From Bacteroidaceae bacterium (GTDB lineage: Bacteria > Bacteroidota > Bacteroidia > Bacteroidales > Bacteroidaceae), in NCBI GenBank assembly GCA_024684455.1, contig JAIKWU010000079.1, positions 120,489-184,488 on the forward strand: a DNA stretch of 64,000 nucleotides. The letters run 5' to 3'. How positions within the stretch are numbered: position 1 is the stretch's first letter; every line of letters begins with the position of its first letter. Below, piece after piece: positions 8,629 to 18,488 of the stretch. Below the pieces are notes generated by a model. That model made no database searches and was not told the origin of the DNA. It was given only the letters and a program-made list of their open reading frames with translations. The position numbers and the translations under genes are program-made.

Positions 8629-10812
8629 ATGATCAAGAAACTCATCATTGCCCTATACACACTCACCATCGTGTGTATAGGGCTTGCCACTGTCATAGAG
8701 AAACTGCGTGGCACGTCGTTTGTCAGTGAATACATCTATGGCGCATGGTGGTTCTCCGCTCTGTGGGCCCTGCTCACAGTGTCTGCCTGTGCCTACATCC
8801 TTCAGCGGCGGCTCTACCGACGCATGACCGTCATGCTCCTACACCTCGCATTCGTCGTCATACTGGCAGGCGCACTGACCACCCACCTCTGGGCACGCAG
8901 AGGCACAGTCGGACTTCGTACAGGCAATCGCGTCACGTCATACACCGACCAACACGGGCACCCGCAGCCTCTACCCTTCACACTGACACTGAGCGAGTTT
9001 CGCATCATCAACTATCCAGGCACCGATGCCCCGCTCGACTTCCAGAGCGTCATCCAATGCGACAACGAGAAAGAAGTCATCGTTTCCATGAACCACATCG
9101 GACAAATCGACGGCTACCGCCTGTTCCAGTCCAGTTATGACTCAGACCAAGGAGGCGTTACTCTCGGCGTCAGTTACGACCCCTACGGCATCGCCATCAC
9201 CTACGCAGGCTACCTACTGCTCCTTGTTGGCATCATCGCCACATTGCTGTCCCGACAGACACACATGCGCTCGCTCTACCGTAAAGCCATTACAGGTGTG
9301 ATGCTACTGACGAGCCTCAGCACCCATGCCCAAAACGACCTGTCCGCCGTCGATGCTGACATCGCACATCGAATCGCCACCATTCAGACATACTATAACA
9401 ACCGTATCTGTCCTCTCAACACCGTTGCCACAGACTTCGTCACAAAACTCACTGGCAGCGCCACCTGGAACGGCTACAGCGCCGACGAGATATTCACCAG
9501 TTGGATGATCTACTACTCGCCCTGGGAACAGCAGAAACTCATCCGCATCAAGAGTCGCGATGTGCAGCAGTTGTTAGGCATCGACAACCCATGGGCTTCC
9601 TACAGCGACTTTCTGAATGAATATCATGAATACAAACTGAAAGATGCCATGGAGGCTTTAAGACAAGGGAACAGCCCTATAGACAAGAAGTCACTCACAG
9701 AGGCAGATGAGAAGTTCCAATTGGTGGAAATGTTCTATCGTGGACAGTTCATCCGCATTTTCCCATACAGCATTGACGGCAATGTCAACTGGTACTCTCC
9801 TGGCACACCCACATTGCCCCGCTCCATCCCCGTGAAAGAACAGTTTTTCATCAAGCAGTCGATGGACTATCTGACAGAAAGCATCGTTACAGGTCAACAT
9901 GACCGAGCCGTGGAAATCATTGAAAAAATCAAACTCTTCCAGCAGTCGATGATAGGTCCTCTGTTACCGAATAAAAGCAAGACAAAGGCTGAGATTCTCT
10001 ACAACACCCTGAGAAGTCAGAAATGGCCTGTTTTTCTTGCACTGACTCTCAGCCTGTTTCTCTGCATCGTCACGCTCACGCTGACCAGACCCCACCGCCT
10101 CCTCACCCTGCTGGGGAGAGGGTTAGGAGGTGGTCTGTTCCTCTATGTCACCCTGTTGCTGGGATTGCGTGGGTGGCTTAGCGGCCATATACCCGTGAGC
10201 AATGGCCATGAGACCATGCTGTTCATGGCATGGGCTACGCTTCTGTTGACTCTTCTGTTTCACCGAAAGTTTCCCGTCATCATTGGCTTTGGACCGTTAG
10301 TGGCCTCCTTCTGCCTACTCGTATCCATGCTGGCAGGCAGCAATTCACAGATTACGCCGCTGATGCCAGTGCTCCAGTCACCCCTGCTCTCCATCCATGT
10401 GATGACGGTCATGTGTGCCTATGCGCTATTCGCTCTGCAAATGCTTTTGGGCATACAAGGTATCATCTTAGCCACACACCACTTCCGGAAGCAGAGAGAC
10501 GAGGCATTAGAGCGAATCACCGCCATGTCGCAATTTCTGCTCTACCCCGCCGTCGCACTGCTTGCCATCGGCATCTTTCTTGGAGCCGTCTGGGCCAACG
10601 TCTCGTGGGGCAACTACTGGTCGTGGGACCCGAAGGAATCGTGGGCACTCATCACCCTCATGGTTTATGCCGCACCCCTACACAAAGCGACCATTCACCT
10701 TTTCCAGAAGCCACTCGCCTATCACATCTACATGGTCTGTGCCTTTCTTGCCGTACTCATCACCTACTTCGGCGTCAACTTCCTGTTAGGAGGAATGCAT
10801 AGTTATGCCTGA
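8629..10812 (+). CDS. Cytochrome c biogenesis protein, ResB/CcsA (CcsBA) fusion
   Basis: N-terminal ResB-like membrane segment; C-terminal WANVSWGNYWSWDPKESWALITLMVYA tryptophan-rich CcsA motif. Confidence 0.9.
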   Translation: MIKKLIIALYTLTIVCIGLATVIEKLRGTSFVSEYIYGAWWFSALWALLTVSACAYILQRRLYRRMTVMLLHLAFVVILAGALTTHLWARRGTVGLRTGNRVTSYTDQHGHPQPLPFTLTLSEFRIINYPGTDAPLDFQSVIQCDNEKEVIVSMNHIGQIDGYRLFQSSYDSDQGGVTLGVSYDPYGIAITYAGYLLLLVGIIATLLSRQTHMRSLYRKAITGVMLLTSLSTHAQNDLSAVDADIAHRIATIQTYYNNRICPLNTVATDFVTKLTGSATWNGYSADEIFTSWMIYYSPWEQQKLIRIKSRDVQQLLGIDNPWASYSDFLNEYHEYKLKDAMEALRQGNSPIDKKSLTEADEKFQLVEMFYRGQFIRIFPYSIDGNVNWYSPGTPTLPRSIPVKEQFFIKQSMDYLTESIVTGQHDRAVEIIEKIKLFQQSMIGPLLPNKSKTKAEILYNTLRSQKWPVFLALTLSLFLCIVTLTLTRPHRLLTLLGRGLGGGLFLYVTLLLGLRGWLSGHIPVSNGHETMLFMAWATLLLTLLFHRKFPVIIGFGPLVASFCLLVSMLAGSNSQITPLMPVLQSPLLSIHVMTVMCAYALFALQMLLGIQGIILATHHFRKQRDEALERITAMSQFLLYPAVALLAIGIFLGAVWANVSWGNYWSWDPKESWALITLMVYAAPLHKATIHLFQKPLAYHIYMVCAFLAVLITYFGVNFLLGGMHSYA
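10089..10137. repeat. Imperfect GC-rich palindrome within the CcsBA coding sequence
   Basis: accccaccgcctcctcaccctgctggggagagggttaggaggtggtct; encodes PHRLLTLLGRGLGGGL at the linker before the C-terminal membrane domain. Confidence 0.5.
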
Positions 10813-10845
10813 TCATTCGTACTTCGTTCTATCAACAGCCGCCCC

Positions 10846-10972
10846 CTCGAAAAAAATCAAGTAAACTTGTTTTTTTTGCTTGCTTAATCGTACCTTTGAC
10901 GTCGTCGAAGGTACTCACGCTCGACAATTCTCAAATTAATTTGGAATTGTACTCACTTAATCGTACCTTTGC
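10846..10972 (+). repeat. Promoter-bearing dispersed intergenic repeat, copy 1
   Basis: ctcgaaaaaa(a)tcaa...gctYgcttaatcgtacctttg...ctcacgctcgacaattctcaaat...ggaattgtRctc.cttaatYgtacctttgc shared with the reverse complement of 57905-58101. Confidence 0.85.
10964..10971 (+). promoter_or_regulatory. Bacteroidetes-type -7 element TACCTTTG (a second copy at 10891-10898)
   Basis: Matches TAnnTTTG; both copies lie inside the repeat, upstream of the DUF4491 gene. Confidence 0.6.
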
Positions 10973-11091
10973 ACACGAATACTTAACCACGGAAAAACAC
11001 GGAAAAAACTGAAACACACGGAAAAATTCTGTGTTGTTCCGAGCATTTCGAGTTTTTCCGTTGTTTATTCCTTTACTTCTTTAATAAGCGT

Positions 11092-11394
11092 ATGAACTTC
11101 ACTGGTATTATCATTGCCATCATGACCTTTCTCACCATTGGCATCTGGCATCCTATTGTCATCAAGACTGAGTATTACTGGGGCACTCGTCCGTGGATCA
11201 TCTATCTTCTTGTCGGGTTGGGTTGCTGTACGGCTGCCCTCTTCATCGACAACATCTACCTTTCTTCTTTTCTGGGTGTCTTCGGGGCTTCTGCCCTATG
11301 GGGCATCGGCGAACTCTTCGCACAGAAAAAACGTGTGGAGAAAGGATGGTTCCCAAAAAATCCAAAAAGGGAAGGGGGGGACATTGAACATTGA
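11092..11394 (+). CDS. DUF4491-family small membrane protein
   Basis: MNFTGIIIAIMTFLTIGIWHPIVIKTEYYWGTRPWIIYL..., three TM segments, ends FPKNPKR followed by repeat-encoded residues. Confidence 0.8.
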   Translation: MNFTGIIIAIMTFLTIGIWHPIVIKTEYYWGTRPWIIYLLVGLGCCTAALFIDNIYLSSFLGVFGASALWGIGELFAQKKRVEKGWFPKNPKREGGDIEH

Positions 11395-11408
11395 ACAATG
11401 AACAATGA
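11381..11408. repeat. 7-nt-period array (acattga acattga acaatga acaatga)
   Basis: Read directly; supplies the TGA stop of the DUF4491 gene. Confidence 0.8.
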
Positions 11409-11460
11409 ACTTGAAAGGAAGTTATGGAGAATTTATGGAGGATTCTTTTCAGGGTTCAAG

Positions 11461-14208
11461 TTAATTGTTAACTTTTACTTTCTTGACCGTCGTGCTGCCG
11501 TCGGCTCGACGTTCCTTTACGATGAGGAGTCCTCGGACGGGCTGGGCGATGCGCAGTCCGCTTGGGGTGTAGTAGTCGGTGGCGACAACGGGTGAGGTTG
11601 CTGCAGGCGTGGGGGTGTCGATGCCTGTGGGCTGTCCCTCCATGACGGCACGGACATCGTCGGCTGTGAGGGCGTAATTGTAGATTTGCACGTCGTCGAT
11701 GTAGCCTAAGAAGAACGGATCGGGAGCAAACTGACTGCGACCGATATAGTTGAGTCCTGGACGGAAGTCACTTGGACGGAGTGTGATGCTCTCGGTCGAG
11801 CCCCATTCTTCACCATTGACGTAGAGTTTGACTTCGGTGTCGGATATCGTGGCAGCCACATGACACCAGACATTCGTCGGCAGGGGTGATTCGCAGGTGA
11901 GCGTCTGCTCGCCTCCGCCATTCTTGATGCCGAGACTCAGTTTTCCCGACCCGTTGGAGGGGGTGAGGAAGAGGTACTGGTCGGTGCTGTTGCCGAAGTC
12001 GAAGATGCGCTGCCAGGCATTGCCGCCTCGCCAGCGCACCCACATGGCTACAGTCATCTGTTTCTGGTTGCCAACTTCGTGCGGCAGGGCAAGGTAGTGT
12101 TTGGCGGTAGAGCCCGAATTGAGCATGAGGGCGGCGGTGCCTTCCTTGTGCAGGGCATCGGTGGTCTGGTAGGAGGGCTCTATATCACAGACGGCATCAA
12201 ACTGGTTTTCGGTGTCGTCGAGCAGTGTCTGGTTGAAAGTATAGTGGGCAATGAGGGCCGGTGCGCCACTTGCCTGTCCACCCACAAGGTTGGAGTCGGC
12301 CGAACGGTTGCCTGCGGCATCGACTGCCTTTACTTTATAGAGATAGGCTGTGCCAGCCTCACAGGTGTTGTCGATGAACTGTGTACCGGTGATTCCCCGA
12401 CCGATGGTCTGCCAGTTTGCTCCCGCCTCGGTCGTCGCCTCGCCGCGCAGCACGATATAGGAGGACAGGTCCGTTTCCGTATTTGCATCCCACTGCAACA
12501 GAACCGATGCCGTCTGAGGTGTGGCGGTCAGCCCTACAGGAGCGGCGGGGGCCGTCAATTCGCAACGTGTATCTGCTGGAACGAGTCGCCAGCGCAGGAA
12601 GCGGTCGGTGGCCTTGAAGGCTCGCTGGGTCACATTGGTGGCCGAACTGCTCGCCAAACCCAAGAACAGGCCTGAATGGCGCGACTGGATGTAGTAGTCG
12701 CCATTGCCAGCATAGATGAAGTGCCACTGCTCGATGAGCCCCTTGCCGCCGGCATAGGCTATGATGGCTCCGTTCGTCTCAAGGTTACCGTTCTTCACGT
12801 CAATCAGACGGCCTCCTTGATTGTTGGTGATATAATAGTAACTGAAGTCTCCGCCTACTTTCGGGGAAACGGCTTCAATGGTCCATAACTCGTCGGTGCG
12901 GGTCGTGGCAGACTGGGTCGCCACGGTGATGTCGGCACCGTTCGACGAATTGCCTCCTGTTGACATGATTTTCCTCGAACGGGAATTAGGGGTCATGATG
13001 AAGTATGTACCGTCCTGAAGGGGTCCGTCGGCCACGTCCTCTCCCTTCGTAATGTGAATCGTACACTCGGCATTGGTTTGCTCTTCAGTACCGTAAGAAC
13101 CTGCGGGACCCCCTGGAATAGAGCGGGCAAACAGGCGGGTGGGTCCATAGCCGTCGTAGAAGACGTCGCAGTCCTGACTGGCGAGTTCGAAGGTGTTGGG
13201 ATTGGCCTGACGTTCGCTCGAACCGATGAAGGCATCGACACTGCCGTCGGGCAAGCGATAGACGCAGCCTGCCGTCCATGTCTTGCGGCTCTCGCCGTAG
13301 CCCAGCCGACGCCCGCCACTGGTGGCTTGGCAGTAGCGGCCACGGGTCACTCCGTCGAAGCCCCACCAGATGCCGTTCTGCAGGCCGTATTCAGCACCCA
13401 CGAAGGCCTCCATCGTGTTGTGCAGTTCGTCGGCCGTGGCCACGTTGCCGTCGGCACGCACGGTCTGGAAGAACTTGGCATAGTTGTCGAACGAGCCTGC
13501 CAACTGGTGCGTGTTTCCCTCGTTCACGTAGGGTTTCATGTAGTTATACCATTCGAGCGCACCGTCGGTGTTCAAGGTGTTGCCCGCACTGATACGGATG
13601 TCGTCGAAGAAGGGGTCGGCACGCAGCAACTTCACGACGGCGAGAAAGTCGGCCTTCGTTCCCTGTCCGTTGTAAGTATAGTCGGGCTCGTTCATCGGCG
13701 CGATGGACTCGATGGTCATGCCTAATTTCTGAGCCTCGATGGTCGTCGCCTTGATGACGTTGTACCAGTTCTTAGGCTTGCCGCGATAGTTGTCATGCAA
13801 TTTCGCCGAGTCGCAAGGGTCGGCATTCAGCAGCACGGAAGTCGTACCCACAGCCTTTAGATTGGCCACGCGATCCTTCAGTGCATTTTGCTGCTCCAAG
13901 GACAATGTCAAGTCGTCACCCACCAAGTCGGTCGGCTGAAACGACAGACGGCCGTAGCCGAGGTTCTCTTTTCCAATATGGATTGCACCGCGGCGCACAT
14001 TGTTTCCGTCGTTCCACGCTGTATCCATGCCCCAGCGGATGCGCCGTTCGACCCCCTCACCTGTGAACATATAGTTTACGCGCGTTGAAGAGGCTGTCGG
14101 TGCCAACATCCACATCGAAGAATGAGGCGTGCGTTCCTGCGCCTCCACTTTCGTACTGGAGATAAGGCATCCGATGAGTAAGGTAAAAAGGTAATGTTGA
14201 GTCTTCAT
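11461..14208 (-). CDS. Secreted multidomain glycoside hydrolase (GH-A clan-like; ricin-type trefoil, FN3 and LamG-like domains, C-terminal tail)
   Basis: Signal peptide; ESIAPMNEPDYT acid/base-like motif; QWHFIYAGNGDYYIQSRHSGLFLGL (trefoil); PAAPVGLTATPQTASVLLQWDAN (FN3); LIAHYTFNQTLLDDTENQ...YIDDVQIYNYAL (LamG); tail YYTPSGLRIAQPVRGLLIVKE. Confidence 0.8.
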   Translation of the reverse strand: MKTQHYLFTLLIGCLISSTKVEAQERTPHSSMWMLAPTASSTRVNYMFTGEGVERRIRWGMDTAWNDGNNVRRGAIHIGKENLGYGRLSFQPTDLVGDDLTLSLEQQNALKDRVANLKAVGTTSVLLNADPCDSAKLHDNYRGKPKNWYNVIKATTIEAQKLGMTIESIAPMNEPDYTYNGQGTKADFLAVVKLLRADPFFDDIRISAGNTLNTDGALEWYNYMKPYVNEGNTHQLAGSFDNYAKFFQTVRADGNVATADELHNTMEAFVGAEYGLQNGIWWGFDGVTRGRYCQATSGGRRLGYGESRKTWTAGCVYRLPDGSVDAFIGSSERQANPNTFELASQDCDVFYDGYGPTRLFARSIPGGPAGSYGTEEQTNAECTIHITKGEDVADGPLQDGTYFIMTPNSRSRKIMSTGGNSSNGADITVATQSATTRTDELWTIEAVSPKVGGDFSYYYITNNQGGRLIDVKNGNLETNGAIIAYAGGKGLIEQWHFIYAGNGDYYIQSRHSGLFLGLASSSATNVTQRAFKATDRFLRWRLVPADTRCELTAPAAPVGLTATPQTASVLLQWDANTETDLSSYIVLRGEATTEAGANWQTIGRGITGTQFIDNTCEAGTAYLYKVKAVDAAGNRSADSNLVGGQASGAPALIAHYTFNQTLLDDTENQFDAVCDIEPSYQTTDALHKEGTAALMLNSGSTAKHYLALPHEVGNQKQMTVAMWVRWRGGNAWQRIFDFGNSTDQYLFLTPSNGSGKLSLGIKNGGGEQTLTCESPLPTNVWCHVAATISDTEVKLYVNGEEWGSTESITLRPSDFRPGLNYIGRSQFAPDPFFLGYIDDVQIYNYALTADDVRAVMEGQPTGIDTPTPAATSPVVATDYYTPSGLRIAQPVRGLLIVKERRADGSTTVKKVKVNN

Positions 14209-14292
14209 CTTTTAGAATGTTTAGGTGTTCTGATTGTTTTAATGCTGCAAAGGTACAAAAAACAATCAGAACGCTCAAATAATTAGTAAAAA

Positions 14293-14318
14293 AAACGCTT
14301 AGCGTGGATGCTAAGCGC
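14293..14318 (-). terminator. Intrinsic terminator downstream of the upstream GH paralogue
   Basis: Minus strand reads CGCTTAGC ATCCAC GCTAAGCG TTTTTTTT. Confidence 0.8.
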
Positions 14319-14349
14319 TGAGTTGTAGTGATAGAGTGTATGGAGACTG

Positions 14350-17082
14350 CTACCGCAGCACCTTTTTCGTGGTCACGCTACCGTCTGAACGGGTCTGCCT
14401 CACAATGTAGAGTCCACGGACGGGCTGCTGCGTACGCTGGCCGTCAAGGGTATAGTATTGAGTAGCCACGACAGCGACGGCAGAAGGCTCCGTCATGCTT
14501 TCCACAACAGTAGGGCCTCCGTTCATGAGGGTAAGGATTTCGTCGGTGGTGAGGGAGTAGTTGTAGATGTTCAGGTCGTCGATGTAGCCCACGAGGAAGG
14601 GTGTGTTGGCATAGGGGGCGCGTCCGATGCAGCAGAGTACAGGACGGATGTCGCGTGGACGGAGCGTGATTTCATCGCTCGATACCACCACCTCGCCATC
14701 GACATAGAGGGTGACTTCCGAGTCGGACATCGTGACTGCCACGTGATGCCAGACATTTTTCGGGAATCCTGTCTCGCTGATGAGTGCCTGCTCCGTGTCA
14801 CCGTTCTTGATGGTGAGCCTCATCTTTCCGTCGATATCGGAAGGGGTGAAGTTGACGTATTGGTCGGGACCAGCAGCGAAGTCGAAGATGGGCTGATTGG
14901 CATTGCCGCCACGCCAGCGCAGCCACATAGCAAAGGTCATCTGGCTCAGGTTGCCCACTTCGTGAGGCAGGGAGAGATAGCGTTTGCCCGTGCCAGCGGA
15001 GTTAATCATGAGCGAGGCGGTGCCTTCCTTGTGTAGGGCATCCGTGGTCTGGTAGGCGGGAGTGACATCAGCGACGGCGTCAAACTGGTTTTCGGTGTCG
15101 TCGAGCGTGTTCTTGTCGAAGTTGTAGTGGCAGATGAGGGCCGGCGTGTTGCTGGGCTGTGCGGACACGAGCGATGAGCCTGCCGAACGGTTGCCTGCCA
15201 CATCGACTGCTATGATTTTGTAGAGCCAGAGACGGTCGGGGGCACAGGAGTTGTCGATGAACTGTGTGCCCGTAATCTGACGACCGATGGTCTGCCAGTT
15301 CTCACCTTCGTCGGTCGTAGCCTCACCGCGCAGAATGGTGTAGGAGGCAATGTCGGCATCGGTGTTGGCTTCCCACTGGAGGAGAACGGATGCCGACTGT
15401 GGCGTAGCGGTCAGTCCGACAGGTACGGCTGGCGGGGTGGTTTCACACTTGGCACCAGATGGAACGAGACGCCAGCGCTGGGTGGCATTGGTGGCAGAAA
15501 AGAATTGCTGCACGACCCTGTTGTTCCAGGTGTTGATGCCGAGGAAAAGCCCAGAGAAGCGCGACTGGATATAGTAGTCGCCATTGCCGGCATAGATGAA
15601 GTGCCACTGCTCGATGGCACCCTTACCACCAGGGTAGGCGCAGATGTTTCCGTTGTCGTTCAGATTGCTGTTATAGACATCGAGCAGTCGGTTGCGCATG
15701 TTGTTGGTAATGAAGTGGTAGCAGAAGTCGCCGCCCACACGGGCAGGCACAGCCTCAATCGTCCAAACCTCGTCGGTGCGGGTCGTGGCAGCCTGATTCG
15801 CCACGGTAACCATCGCGGCATTGTCGGAGTTGTTCGACGTGGACATAATCTGACCCGTGCCGATGTTCATCAAGAAGTATTGACCATTGACAATAGGGCT
15901 ATTGGCCACGTCGGCACCTTCGGTGATGTGGATGGTCGTCTCGGCATTGGTCTGACCAATCTGATAGCCTGTACCGCCAGGAATCTCACAACCGAACAGG
16001 CGCGTGGGACCATAGCCGTCGTAGAAGACGTCGCGGTCCTGACAGGCAAGTTCAAAGGTATTGGTGTTGGCCTGGCGTTCGCTCGAACCGAGGAAGGCAT
16101 CGACACTGCCGTCGGGCAGACGATAGACGCAACCAGCCGTCCATGTGCCGCGGCTCTCACCATAGCCCAGCCGACGTCCGCCGCTGGTGGCTTTGCAGTA
16201 GCGTCCGCGGGTCACGCCTTCGTAGCCCCACCAGATACCGTTCTGCAGGCCGTACTCCACGGCCACGAAGGCTTCCATCGTGTTGTGCAGTTCGTCGGCC
16301 GTAGCCACGTTGCCGTCGGCACGCACCGTCTGGAAGAAGTTGGCGTAGTTGTCGAACGAGCCTGCCAACTGGTGCGTGTTGCCTTCGTCAACGTAGGGCT
16401 TCATGTAGTTGTACCACTCGAGGGCTGGGTCGGTGTTCAAGGTGTTGCCCGCACTGATACGGATGTCGTCGAAGAAGGGATCTTCACGCAGCAACTTGCA
16501 TATCTGTCGGAAGTCTTCCCTCGAGCCCTGTCCTGTGTTGGTATAGTCGGGTTCGTTCATCGGCGCGATGGCTTCGACGGTCAAGCCCTGTCTTTGAACC
16601 TCCAGGACATGGGCCTTGAGCATTCTGTACCAGTTTTTGGGCTTGCCATAGTAGTTCGCTGCCAGTTTGTCGGCATTGTTCGCGGCATGGTCGCAGTTCA
16701 GCAACACCCTCGTCGAACCCGTCCGCTTCATGTTGTTGATACGGTTGGTCAGGTTTCGCTGCTGGGCATTCGACAGTTTGAAGTCGTCGCCCACAGAGTC
16801 GGAGGGCTGGAACGACACACGGCCGTAACTCAGGTTTTCACTACCAATGTGGTAGGTACCGCGAACGATGTTGTTGCGGTCGTTCCATGCCGTGTCCATA
16901 CCCCAGCGCACACGGTATTCAATCCCTTCGCCGTAGTATTGGTAGTTCACTCGTGTGGAAGCAGCGGTAGGAGCCAGCATCCACTGGCTTGAATGTGGAG
17001 TACGCTCCACCAATTCCTGCGCCACAGCCGTCGTGGACATCAGCAGCAGGAACAGACCTAAAAGAGTACGTGTCTGTGTCAT
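14350..17082 (-). CDS. Tandem paralogue of the 11461-14208 glycoside hydrolase
   Basis: Same architecture and long identical blocks (DPFFDDIRISAGNTLNTD, GNTHQLAGSFDNYA, FFQTVRADGNVATADELHNTMEAFV); tail YYTLDGQRTQQPVRGLYIVRQ. Confidence 0.82.
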   Translation of the reverse strand: MTQTRTLLGLFLLLMSTTAVAQELVERTPHSSQWMLAPTAASTRVNYQYYGEGIEYRVRWGMDTAWNDRNNIVRGTYHIGSENLSYGRVSFQPSDSVGDDFKLSNAQQRNLTNRINNMKRTGSTRVLLNCDHAANNADKLAANYYGKPKNWYRMLKAHVLEVQRQGLTVEAIAPMNEPDYTNTGQGSREDFRQICKLLREDPFFDDIRISAGNTLNTDPALEWYNYMKPYVDEGNTHQLAGSFDNYANFFQTVRADGNVATADELHNTMEAFVAVEYGLQNGIWWGYEGVTRGRYCKATSGGRRLGYGESRGTWTAGCVYRLPDGSVDAFLGSSERQANTNTFELACQDRDVFYDGYGPTRLFGCEIPGGTGYQIGQTNAETTIHITEGADVANSPIVNGQYFLMNIGTGQIMSTSNNSDNAAMVTVANQAATTRTDEVWTIEAVPARVGGDFCYHFITNNMRNRLLDVYNSNLNDNGNICAYPGGKGAIEQWHFIYAGNGDYYIQSRFSGLFLGINTWNNRVVQQFFSATNATQRWRLVPSGAKCETTPPAVPVGLTATPQSASVLLQWEANTDADIASYTILRGEATTDEGENWQTIGRQITGTQFIDNSCAPDRLWLYKIIAVDVAGNRSAGSSLVSAQPSNTPALICHYNFDKNTLDDTENQFDAVADVTPAYQTTDALHKEGTASLMINSAGTGKRYLSLPHEVGNLSQMTFAMWLRWRGGNANQPIFDFAAGPDQYVNFTPSDIDGKMRLTIKNGDTEQALISETGFPKNVWHHVAVTMSDSEVTLYVDGEVVVSSDEITLRPRDIRPVLCCIGRAPYANTPFLVGYIDDLNIYNYSLTTDEILTLMNGGPTVVESMTEPSAVAVVATQYYTLDGQRTQQPVRGLYIVRQTRSDGSVTTKKVLR

Positions 17083-17200
17083 GTAGTTAGTGTTAGTTAA
17101 TTGTTAGGAATGAGGTTGATAAATTACGTGCAAATATAAACAAAAAGACTCCGTTTCCGTACAATAGTTTAAGTCTTTTTCCAAATACCTCTCATTTTTT

Positions 17201-17235
17201 TAACTTATAACTTTTATCTTTTAACTTTTTACCTT
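17201..17235. repeat. 7-nt-period intergenic array (taactta taacttt tatcttt taacttt ttacctt)
   Basis: Read directly; runs into TAACTTTG just upstream of the AAA-ATPase gene. Confidence 0.75.
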
Positions 17236-17332
17236 AACTTTGTACACAGATTTTGAAGTAGCGCGTGCAACAGTACGCTTTCTCGCCGAGCGGCGACAAA
17301 ATTGCCGAATCAAAGACTTAATCGTAGTGAAC

Positions 17333-18430
17333 ATGGAAAATATCACAAAAGTCGTGCTCACGGGCGGACCGTGCGCCGGAAAGACCACCGCACTCGTGCG
17401 CATCATCGAACACTTCTCAAGCCACGGCTTCAAGGTGTTCACCATCCCTGAGGTGCCCACCCTCTTCACCCAGGCAGGCATGAACTACCTGACGAAGAAC
17501 CAGAGTTTCTTCTACGAAGGAGAGAAAGCCACCCTGGAAATCCAACTGGCACTCGAGGACAAGTTCCTTCGCATGGCACAGGAGTGCGACCAGCCCTGCC
17601 TGATTGTCTGCGACCGCGGTGCCATGGACATCTCCGCCTACATGGCCCCCAAGACATGGGCCGACATCACACGCTCCGTCGGAACCACCACCCCCGAGTT
17701 GCGCGACCGCTACGACGCCGTGCTTCACCTCGTGTCGGCAGCCGACGGCGCCGAACAATACTACACCACCGCCAACAACGCACAGCGATACGAACAAATG
17801 AACGAAGAGGGCCTGCGCATCGCACGCAGCCTCGACAAGAAAGTCATCCGCGCCTGGACCGGACACCCCCACCTGCGCGTCATCAACAACCACGACGACT
17901 TCGATGCCAAGATGAACCGCGTCATCAAGGAAATTTCCAACGTGCTCGGACTGCCACAGCCAATCGTCGAAGAGCGCAAATACATCATCGAACTCACCGG
18001 CGACCTGCCCGAAGACAGCATCCTGAGCGAAATCACACAGACCTACCTGCAGGCCGAGCCTGGCACCGAGGTACGCCTGCGCAAGCGCGGATGGGACCAG
18101 AAACAAGTCTATGTCCACACCACCAAGAAGAAAATCTCTGCCAGCGAGGAACTCGTCACCGAACGCCAGATCAACAACAGCCTTTACGAGATGATGCTCG
18201 GACTGGCCGACCCCACGCGCCACACCATCCGCAAGCGGCGCAACAGTTTCATCTGGAAAGGCCAGTACTTCGAAGTCGATACCTACCAAGACCGCCTGCA
18301 GGGCCTTGTCATTCTCGAGACCAAAGGCATCGTCGAGGGCGAGCCCGTGAAATTTCCCCCATTCCTCAACGTCATCCAGGACATCACCGGCAACGAGGAA
18401 TACTATAACTATAATCTCGCCAAGAGGTAG
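17333..18430 (+). CDS. AAA-family ATPase with C-terminal CYTH-like domain (TTD14-like)
   Basis: Walker A LTGGPCAGKTTA; CDRGAMDISAYM; C-terminal YIIELTGDLPEDS...EVRLRKRG. Start taken at MENITKV (17333). Confidence 0.75.
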   Translation: MENITKVVLTGGPCAGKTTALVRIIEHFSSHGFKVFTIPEVPTLFTQAGMNYLTKNQSFFYEGEKATLEIQLALEDKFLRMAQECDQPCLIVCDRGAMDISAYMAPKTWADITRSVGTTTPELRDRYDAVLHLVSAADGAEQYYTTANNAQRYEQMNEEGLRIARSLDKKVIRAWTGHPHLRVINNHDDFDAKMNRVIKEISNVLGLPQPIVEERKYIIELTGDLPEDSILSEITQTYLQAEPGTEVRLRKRGWDQKQVYVHTTKKKISASEELVTERQINNSLYEMMLGLADPTRHTIRKRRNSFIWKGQYFEVDTYQDRLQGLVILETKGIVEGEPVKFPPFLNVIQDITGNEEYYNYNLAKR

Positions 18431-18488
18431 TCGGCAACTTTATTAACGCCCTGGAAATCAACAGAAAAACAGTACCAAAACTCCTACG

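Noticed and set aside
15505-16992. 495-aa plus-strand ORF antisense to the GH paralogue (also 13054..13725, the antisense copy in the other paralogue)
   Set aside because: Similarity between the two antisense ORFs is explained by the similarity of the two sense GH genes; no independent coding evidence.
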